The notes under the pieces were generated by a model. The model saw nothing but the letters and a program-made list of their open reading frames with translations. It was not told where the DNA came from and did no database searches. Positions 58,752 through 64,000 of a stretch of 64,000 nucleotides of DNA are shown here, in pieces (position 1 is the stretch's first letter; each line of letters opens with the position of its first letter). Origin of the DNA: Parvularcula sp964556115 (lineage in GTDB: Bacteria; Pseudomonadota; Alphaproteobacteria; Caulobacterales; Parvularculaceae); NCBI GenBank assembly GCA_964556115.1, contig CAZKVC010000007.1:62001-126000 (forward strand), written 5' to 3'. Made by a program: the position numbers and the translations under genes.

Positions 58752-60064
58752 AACGGTTCTCCCTCGGCCTCGCTGGCCGCCTGACCCTTCTGACCGTGGT
58801 GCTGCTTCTTGCAGGGCAGCTCATCAACACTTTCTTGCTGACCACTGCCGAGCGCAGGCTCGAGCGCGAACGGCAGGAGGAAGTCCTGATCGAGCGGGCC
58901 GTCCAGGCGAGCCGGCTTCTCGAAGTGACCGGCGCGCGGGGACGACGCTTGCCGCGCCGACGCGGCTTTCGTATCACGTCCGGCCAGCCGATGGGCGAGA
59001 CCTTGCCGCGGGCCGAGCTGCAGCTTGGTGAGGCGCTGGCTTCCTACGATCTTCTGCCGCGCGGCTATACCATGCGGCTAGAGCGAGAAGGGCCCAACCA
59101 TTCGCTGATCGCCGCTGTCGAGATCGGACCGGACCGATGGCTGCACGTGGCCGCGCCCCTGACCAGCGGAAGAGCCATCGGCACCCCTGGCATTCTACTC
59201 CAGGCTGGCATCGTTTCGCTGCTCCTTATCGCCCCGGCCGTATGGTTCGGGCGCCGTATCGCGCGGCCCCTCGGCGTTCTGACCGAAGCGGCGGACGGAT
59301 TTCTTACCGGGAAGCCTTCCCCGCCCCTGCCGAGCGAGGCTGGCCCGCCCGATCTTGCGGCGCTGGCGCGGGCTTTCCGGGCGCTTCAGGACCGGGTTCT
59401 TGGTGTTCTCAGCGAGCAGGCGGTCACGATCGGCGCTCTTGGCCACGATCTTCGTACCCCGCTCGCCTCCTTGCGTATCCGCGTCGAAAGCGTCGATGAT
59501 GACGAGCTCCGGGACGCCATGATCGCCAGTATCGACAGCCTCGCGGAGACCCTCGACGATATCCTCGCGCTGTCTCGGGCCAGTGCCGTGGCCCCGAGAA
59601 ACCGGGTCGAGGCCAGTGGGATCGTCAGGGCTGCTCTGTCGCACTACCCGGCTGAGGAGGTAGGACTGAACGGCCTCGAGGACGCCCCGATCCTTGCGGC
59701 GCCGACATCGGTCGAGAGGGCGCTGCGCAACCTCATCGACAACGCCCTTCGCTATGGCCGCTCGCCCGAGATCTCGGGGAGGCGGGTCGACGCGCACTAC
59801 GTTTACCAGATCAGCGACCGGGGCCCCGGCCTGTCACCAGAGGAGCGCGACCGCCTCGTCGCTCCATTCGAGCGGCGCGACAGTTCACGCAATCGTGAAA
59901 CGGGAGGAGCAGGCTTAGGTCTTTCAATCACCAAGGCTATCGCCGCTGCACATTTTGGGCAGTTGCAGCTTCGCGAGCGCGACGGCGGCGGCCTGGTGGC
60001 GGAACTCGTTTTGCCAATCGCTTCCGATGCTTCCCAAGAAGCCTTGCCAAACCCGGTCAAATAA
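58748..60064 (+). CDS. Membrane histidine kinase
   Basis: 438 aa. Membrane helices at about 11-31 and 148-168 flank a ~115-residue periplasmic sensor with no family I recognise. A HAMP region follows (RRIARPLGVLTEAADGFLTG), then HisKA with His233 (IGALGHDLRTPLASLRIRVE), and HATPase boxes RALRNLIDNALRYG, DRGPGLSP, GGAGLGLSITKAIAAAHFG. GTG start overlapping the regulator stop. The EF-hand protein in the same operon suggests a Ca2+ or envelope signal (inference). Confidence 0.93.
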   Translation: MKRFSLGLAGRLTLLTVVLLLAGQLINTFLLTTAERRLERERQEEVLIERAVQASRLLEVTGARGRRLPRRRGFRITSGQPMGETLPRAELQLGEALASYDLLPRGYTMRLEREGPNHSLIAAVEIGPDRWLHVAAPLTSGRAIGTPGILLQAGIVSLLLIAPAVWFGRRIARPLGVLTEAADGFLTGKPSPPLPSEAGPPDLAALARAFRALQDRVLGVLSEQAVTIGALGHDLRTPLASLRIRVESVDDDELRDAMIASIDSLAETLDDILALSRASAVAPRNRVEASGIVRAALSHYPAEEVGLNGLEDAPILAAPTSVERALRNLIDNALRYGRSPEISGRRVDAHYVYQISDRGPGLSPEERDRLVAPFERRDSSRNRETGGAGLGLSITKAIAAAHFGQLQLRERDGGGLVAELVLPIASDASQEALPNPVK

Positions 60065-60162
60065 CGGTTTTAAGCTCGCCAGCACCACCGGTTGGGCAAA
60101 GCGCCGAACGCTCTAATTGAATTCTGCAGCGTGGCGCGCAGAGGAAAGTTGAGACAACAGCG

Positions 60163-60900
60163 ATGTCCTTGAAAACGGATGCCTTGTTCAAGCGGCTGGC
60201 CCATTACAGCGCCCTGTGCCCCGAACTCGAAGGCAGCCTCGAAGACATCAGCGCTGAAAAGATCGTCTTCGAACCCGGGGAAGCGGTCGTCAGACGCGGG
60301 GACAAGCCGACGAATGCCTTCGTGGTCTGCGAGGGCTGGGCGTCGCGCTCGATCAATCTCGGTGACGGGCGCACCCAGGTCGTCAATTTCATGCTGCCGG
60401 GGGACCTCTTCGATCTGCAGGTCTTTGTCGGGCAGAAAGCCGACCACACGGTGACCGCGCTCACCGAGCTCGAGATTGCCGCGGTCTCCCAGGAGAAAGT
60501 GCTCGAGCTTTTCCGCTCCGGCAGCCCGCTGGGCCCCGGCATCTGGTGGGCGACCGTGCAGGAAGAGGCGATCCTGCGCGAGCAGATCGTCCGGAATGGT
60601 CGCCGCAGCGCCCGCGAACGGGTCGCGCATCTCCTTCTCGAACTCCATGCGCGGCTCGCCATCATCGGCAAGGCAGAGCCGGAAAGCTTCTCGATGCCGA
60701 TCGGGCAGATGCATGTCGCTGACGCGCTCGGGCTTTCCTACGTGCATGTCAGCCGGGTCTTCAGCTATCTCGAGAAGGCCGATCTGATCTCCCGAACCCG
60801 CTCCGAGGTAACGATCAAGGATCGTGCGGCGCTCGAGGACCTGGCAGATTTCAGCTCGCTCTACCTTCATCTCGACCCGGCGAATGTGCGGTTAGGGTAA
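60163..60900 (+). CDS. Crp/Fnr-family transcription regulator
   Basis: 245 aa. N-terminal cyclic-nucleotide-binding-type barrel (IVFEPGEAVVRRGDKPTNAF, VVNFMLPGDLFDLQVF, ADHTVTALTELEIAAVS). C-terminal winged helix (ARERVAHLLLELHARLA, QMHVADALGLSYVHVSRVFS, YLEKADLISRTRSEVTIKD). The N-terminal Cys cluster for an Fe-S centre is absent, so it is not a classic FNR. Ligand unknown. It stands 98 bases after the kinase and 65 before the sigma-like gene, same strand. Confidence 0.9.
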   Translation: MSLKTDALFKRLAHYSALCPELEGSLEDISAEKIVFEPGEAVVRRGDKPTNAFVVCEGWASRSINLGDGRTQVVNFMLPGDLFDLQVFVGQKADHTVTALTELEIAAVSQEKVLELFRSGSPLGPGIWWATVQEEAILREQIVRNGRRSARERVAHLLLELHARLAIIGKAEPESFSMPIGQMHVADALGLSYVHVSRVFSYLEKADLISRTRSEVTIKDRAALEDLADFSSLYLHLDPANVRLG

Positions 60901-60965
60901 GGGGTGCCGCCTGGTTGACCCGAACTATCTGTTCGTCCGAGGCAATGGTTTTGCGGGAACCCTTG

Positions 60966-61385
60966 ATGGACGAGACGATGACGGCTCCGCGCGAAGCCAT
61001 GAAAGCACGCCTGAACCGGTTCGCTCTCTGCGTGGCGTCCGACACCGATGCTGCGCGTCATGCAACGGATTGGACCGATGGCTGGAGCGGCTTCGAGGCG
61101 CGAGGCGGCCCCCAAACTCTCTACCGTGAGGTACTGGAGCGGCTCAGCGATTTTGAAGAACGAGGCGACCCCGCGACGGGCATGCCGCCCCGGTCGATCG
61201 TCGCGCGCTTCTCCTATCTGCCTTACGAACAGCGCGCGGCGTTTGCCCTCGTGGTGATCGAAGAGTTCTCGATCGGGGCCGCCGCCGACATCATGGACAT
61301 ACCCGAAAACAAGGTGCGCAGCTTTTTGCTGGATACACGGGATTTTCTTTTCTCGGGCGCATGGACAACCAGAGCGGATAGCTAA
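60966..61385 (+). CDS. Short sigma-factor-like protein (EcfG/PhyR-N-type)
   Basis: 139 aa. The C-terminal part looks like sigma region 4: ARFSYLPYEQRAAFALVVIE, EFSIGAAADIMDIPENKVRS, FLLDTRDFLF. The N-terminal part (KARLNRFALCVASDTDAARH, ATDWTDGWSGF, TLYREVLERLSDFEERG) is a degenerate region-2-like helix set without the core-binding and -10 residues of real ECF factors. At 139 aa it is shorter than EcfG (~180). It could be a sigma mimic or a diverged ECF sigma. Start at 60966 preferred (GGGAA upstream); 60978 is possible. Confidence 0.6.
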   Translation: MDETMTAPREAMKARLNRFALCVASDTDAARHATDWTDGWSGFEARGGPQTLYREVLERLSDFEERGDPATGMPPRSIVARFSYLPYEQRAAFALVVIEEFSIGAAADIMDIPENKVRSFLLDTRDFLFSGAWTTRADS

Positions 61386-61509
61386 GAGATGCAGATGGTT
61401 GCAATTGCGGGAGAACAGATCATTTCTTGGCGGCAAGGGAACGGAACATGATGACATATGTTACATTTCCAGGGTTAGTAACGAGGTCGCGAAGCGCGTG
61501 CTCAATATC

Positions 61510-62259
61510 ATGACCAGACCGCCTTTGGGCGTGGTGCGCCAGTTCTCGCGCGCCGTGTTCGCCGATCGGCTGATCGGCGACGAGTTGATGCGCATGACGA
61601 TGACTCGCGTTTCCATCGATCCTGCCAGCTCTTCCTCATCGGTCGTCGACGTTATGGGCGCCTTCCTTCATTCATGGCGGATGGCGCTGAAGGAGCGGCC
61701 TTCGAGCCCTGTCCTTTTCTCTGACGCTGCGCTGATCGACGCCCTGCCGGAGCCGCCGGACGATGCTCGGCTTCTTCTTCTCATGGTCGATGTCATGGGC
61801 CTGATGCCGCAACAAGCAGCGCAGGTGATCGGGCTGAGCGAAGACCCGAAGAGTGTCCTGCGCCGTGCCCGCCACGACCTGAGAATCGAGAAGAAAGCCA
61901 CCGCGGTCGTCGTCGAGGACGAGCCGCTGATCGCCGCCGACATCCGCGCCATTCTCGAGCGTCTCGGGGTCGAGGTGGCAGGTGAGGCGTCCTCAGCCGA
62001 AGAGGCGGTGAAGGTCGCTGCGGAGAGCCGCCCCGACGTCATTCTCGCCGATTACAATTTGGATGGCAGGGACACAGGCATTGATGCCGTGATGCGCATC
62101 AATGAAACCCATGACTGTCCGGTGGTTTTCATCACAGGCTTCCCTGACAGGGTCCTGCAGGGTGAGGAAATCGAACCGGATTTCGTCATCAGCAAACCTT
62201 ATACTCCGGATAACGTGAGGGCAGCGGTGGTTCATTGCCTTGACGCTCGCAGGGCCTAG
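61510..62259 (+). CDS. PhyR-like anti-anti-sigma response regulator
   Basis: 249 aa. Sigma-like N-terminal domain (about 1-125: VVRQFSRAVFADRLIGDELM, LLLLMVDVMGLMPQQAAQVI, GLSEDPKSVLRRARHDLRI), then a receiver (130-245): AVVVEDEPLIAADIRAILER, DVILADYNLDG with phospho-Asp181, CPVVFITGFPDRVL, VISKPYTPDNV. This layout is unique to PhyR, which when phosphorylated binds NepR and frees EcfG in the general stress response. The sigma-like half is more diverged than usual. The start is uncertain (61510, or GTG 61498 with GAGG upstream). No NepR follows. Confidence 0.8.
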   Translation: MTRPPLGVVRQFSRAVFADRLIGDELMRMTMTRVSIDPASSSSSVVDVMGAFLHSWRMALKERPSSPVLFSDAALIDALPEPPDDARLLLLMVDVMGLMPQQAAQVIGLSEDPKSVLRRARHDLRIEKKATAVVVEDEPLIAADIRAILERLGVEVAGEASSAEEAVKVAAESRPDVILADYNLDGRDTGIDAVMRINETHDCPVVFITGFPDRVLQGEEIEPDFVISKPYTPDNVRAAVVHCLDARRA

Positions 62260-62321
62260 TACCAGAAACATTACCAACGGAACTTTTTGCTTCACCCTGT
62301 CGTAGGAGAGATCGCAAGCGC

Positions 62322-62528
62322 ATGCCGACGCAGGAGAAACGCTTGTCGAAGCTGCAGATTCTGGTGACGGACACCGAACTGCAGAACATCGACGATTGGC
62401 GATTCGACAATAGGGCCGAGAACCGTTCTTCGGCTGTGCGCGAGTTGATCGCGCTTGGTCTGATGATGACCAAGGACCGTCCGGATGAGGCGGAAGAACG
62501 GCTGAAATTGTTGCGCCGGGAAAGCTGA
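62322..62528 (+). CDS. Small ribbon-helix-helix-like protein
   Basis: 68 aa. N-terminal strand KLQILVTDTELQNIDDWRFD followed by helix RAENRSSAVRELIALGLMMT gives a ribbon-helix-helix (MetJ/Arc/CopG) pattern, then a charged tail. It may be a DNA-binding regulator or an antitoxin-like protein without a toxin. It stands exactly where nepR often lies between phyR and the kinase, but lacks NepR features. GGAGAG upstream; the HWE kinase starts 26 bases later. Confidence 0.65.
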   Translation: MPTQEKRLSKLQILVTDTELQNIDDWRFDNRAENRSSAVRELIALGLMMTKDRPDEAEERLKLLRRES

Positions 62529-62554
62529 CAGCCCTCTGGTAGGCGGAGCCTCGA

Positions 62555-63505
62555 ATGCAGAAGCAGTTCGATATTCTAGCCTTCCGGCTGGATCTGGATT
62601 GGTCGGCCAAGCTGCGCGATCCCGCCGTTCTCCACCTGCTTCACTTGCCTGACGACGGCATATCACCCCGTGGCCTCTGGGCACGGGTCGATCCCGCGGC
62701 GCGGCTGGCTTACGGCCAGCAGATCCGCCGACTCGGCAGCGGCGCGACCCGCCTGGCGATGCTGCTGCCTGTCCGCGGCGACGATGGTCTGGAACGTCAG
62801 GTCTTCGTCCGCGCACGGGTCCGCCGGGACGAGCACGGGCGCCATTTCGAAGGCGTCCTGGCCGACCTCACCACTGAGCTGCGCCCCCACGACCTGGCTC
62901 TTGCCGAAAGCGAAGAGCGGGCAAACCTTGCCGTACGCGAGCTGAACCACCGCGTGCGCAACATCATGTCGGTGGTGACAGCGCTGATCACGCTGTCAGC
63001 CCGCTTTGCCACGGATGTGGAAAGTTTCAGCATGGCAACCCTGGCCCGTATTCAGGCGTTGAACATTGCCTATTCGAACACCGGGATCGATCCTTCACAG
63101 CCTCATCTCATACGTTCGGTCGTGGAAATGGCCGATCTGGCCGCAGGCGTCCTGGCAGGTTTCGGGGCGTCTTCAGGCTCGATCGTGCTCAGCGGCGCTT
63201 CCTTGCGCCTCTCGCCAGGTCAGGCGTCGGCCATGGGGCTGATTCTCCATGAGCTGGCCAGCAACGCTCTCCAGCATGGCAAGCTTGGCCACGGCGGTAG
63301 TGCAGAGCTTTCCTGGGTCTACCGCGGCAGCCAGTTCGATGTTCGCTGGGAGGAGCCAATGAACGAGGGGGAAGACCCCAGCTTCGTCGACGGCTTCGGC
63401 ATGACCATCGTAAAGATGTTCGCGCGCAACTATCTCAACGGCGATGCCCGCTGGACCCATCAGGGTGACCGGCTTGTGGTGACCATCACCGGCCTCGAGG
63501 GATAA
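62555..63505 (+). CDS. HWE-family histidine kinase (general-stress type)
   Basis: 316 aa, no membrane helix, so cytoplasmic. N-terminal ~125 residues are PAS-like (LHLLHLPDDGISPRGLWARV, RRDEHGRHFEGVLADLTTEL). HWE/HisKA_2 phospho-acceptor: LAVRELNHRVRNIMSVVTAL. ATPase part: SAMGLILHELASNALQHGKL, FDVRWEEPMNEG (the WE of HWE) and DGFGMTIVKMFARNYLNGDA. HWE kinases are the usual phosphodonors for PhyR. GGCGGAG is the ribosome site. A strong terminator follows directly. Confidence 0.9.
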   Translation: MQKQFDILAFRLDLDWSAKLRDPAVLHLLHLPDDGISPRGLWARVDPAARLAYGQQIRRLGSGATRLAMLLPVRGDDGLERQVFVRARVRRDEHGRHFEGVLADLTTELRPHDLALAESEERANLAVRELNHRVRNIMSVVTALITLSARFATDVESFSMATLARIQALNIAYSNTGIDPSQPHLIRSVVEMADLAAGVLAGFGASSGSIVLSGASLRLSPGQASAMGLILHELASNALQHGKLGHGGSAELSWVYRGSQFDVRWEEPMNEGEDPSFVDGFGMTIVKMFARNYLNGDARWTHQGDRLVVTITGLEG

Positions 63506-63533
63506 AAAAAGCGGCCCGGAGGCCGCTTTTTTC
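63503..63533. terminator. Strong bidirectional terminator between HWE kinase and entericidin-type gene
   Basis: Stem AAAAAAGCGGCC (63505-63516) / GGCCGCTTTTTT (63521-63532), tetraloop CGGA. A/T-runs on both sides let it serve the plus-strand kinase and the convergent minus-strand lipoprotein gene. It overlaps the kinase stop codon. Confidence 0.92.
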
Positions 63534-63560
63534 GAACCGGACCGGTTGGCCGGCACACCT

Positions 63561-63686
63561 TTAGATTTCTTCATCAATCTCTTCGCCGGCATTTTCGATG
63601 TCCTGGCCGGCGCCTTTGATCGTCTCGCAGGCGGTCAGGCCGAGGGTGAAGAGCAGGATCGCGGTGAGTTTGGTCAGCAGATTCAT
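63561..63686 (-). CDS. Entericidin A/B-type small lipoprotein
   Basis: 41 aa: MNLLTKLTAILLFTLGLTAC gives the signal and lipobox (LTAC), followed by ETIKGAGQDIENAGEEIDEE. The C-ETIKGAGQDI-AG pattern is the entericidin signature. Entericidins are small outer-membrane lipoproteins; in E. coli EcnA/EcnB form an antidote/toxin pair, and in alphaproteobacteria they are common stress genes. Start at 63686 preferred (AGGAA, spacing 8); an in-frame ATG at 63692 is possible. Convergent with the general-stress-like locus. Confidence 0.88.
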   Translation of the reverse strand: MNLLTKLTAILLFTLGLTACETIKGAGQDIENAGEEIDEEI

Positions 63687-63692
63687 GGTCAT

Positions 63693-64000
63693 TTTCCTGT
63701 GGCTACAGCTCAGCAACGGAACCCTTTGACCCAAGGTTCCACGCGCAGCCTTGCGCCCAGCATGACAGACCCACTCATGTCACTCATGCCACTCCGCATA
63801 TGTATGGATAGTGGTTTACTCATAAGTATCAGGATGAGTAGAAAGAGTGTTGTGATGGTTAACAACAAGCTCCGCCTAACAATCAGGATGACGAAAGCGT
63901 TCCACAGAAGTATCCAATAATCTTTGAATTCTTCCGGTCTTTTCGGTATGTCTTCCTCAGCACCAAAAAAGGGGGCGACATTGACCGCTCAAACGATTTC
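63693..64000. other. AT-richer right-edge region without a supported gene
   Basis: From about 63820 base composition shifts visibly to A/T. On the minus strand a frame is open from 63988 to a stop at 63710. It would read EEDIPKRPEEFKDYWILLWN and then a hydrophobic run, but no ATG, GTG or good ribosome site begins it, and an in-frame stop at 63989 closes it upstream. It may be a gene remnant or the edge of an acquired segment. Nothing else recognised. Confidence 0.4.

Noticed and set aside
62322..62528. The 68-aa protein as NepR
   Set aside because: It reads as a ribbon-helix-helix domain and lacks the NepR core I would expect; position alone is not enough.

Overview
The window is a 64-kb piece of a GC-rich alphaproteobacterial chromosome. 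The lineage markers are FlbT/FlaF control of flagellin, a Rem/FtcR-type flagellar regulator, a PhyR-like/HWE-kinase pair, a VPLPA-CTERM protein and a gene pair resembling the head-spike genes of the Rhodobacter-type gene transfer agent. Together they point to the Rhodobacterales/Parvularculales/Caulobacterales part of the class. I cannot name the species from sequence alone.

Region 1 (1-27.1 kb) is a flagellar cluster. On the minus strand are flgI-flgJ-flgN-flagellin-flaF-flbT, hook genes flgE-flgK-flgL, a secreted helical protein followed by motA-motB, and fliL-fliM-motE. On the plus strand are flgF-flgG-flgA-flgH plus a FliL-like protein, and fliF-fliH-fliN-fliP-fliG-fliJ plus a lytic transglycosylase. 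An OmpR-type regulator with a degenerate receiver and an unrelated sugar-dehydrogenase gene sit inside it. flgB/C/D, fliE, fliI, fliQ/R and flhA/B are not in the window.

Region 2 (27.1-35.1 kb) holds an aldehyde dehydrogenase, the GTA-type spike pair, and a compact minus-strand operon of four divergent second copies, fliF2-fliN2-fliP2-fliG2. Its gene order is that of the main operon minus fliH. A DUF6468-type flagellar-associated gene diverges from it.

Region 3 (35.1-46.8 kb) is housekeeping: ahpC-ahpD with divergent oxyR, a WecG/TagA-type glycosyltransferase, an AI-2E-family permease, an AmpG-like transporter, a PfkB/adenosine-kinase-like gene, a VPLPA-CTERM protein, and hisB / hisH-hisA-hisF-hisE with a small secreted Cys-containing protein between the two his blocks.

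Region 4 (46.8-57.5 kb) has a chemoreceptor with a very long charged helix, an Asp/Asn beta-hydroxylase-like protein, an SDR, hslV-hslU, a lipoprotein with two aspartic-protease DTG motifs, a membrane-anchored prephenate-dehydratase-like protein, a hemolysin-III-family protein and tRNA-Met.

Region 5 (57.6-64 kb) is regulatory: an EF-hand protein in an operon with a two-component system, a Crp/Fnr regulator, then a sigma-like protein, PhyR-like regulator, ribbon-helix-helix protein and HWE kinase, and an entericidin-type lipoprotein. The last ~180 bases are AT-richer and hold no supported gene.

The observations most worth following up are the duplicated rotor/export-gate operon, a FliM-like CheY-binding motif inside FliP while FliM lacks it, the tail-anchored prephenate-dehydratase-like protein, the general-stress-like locus without NepR, and the orphan GTA-spike pair next to flagellar genes.
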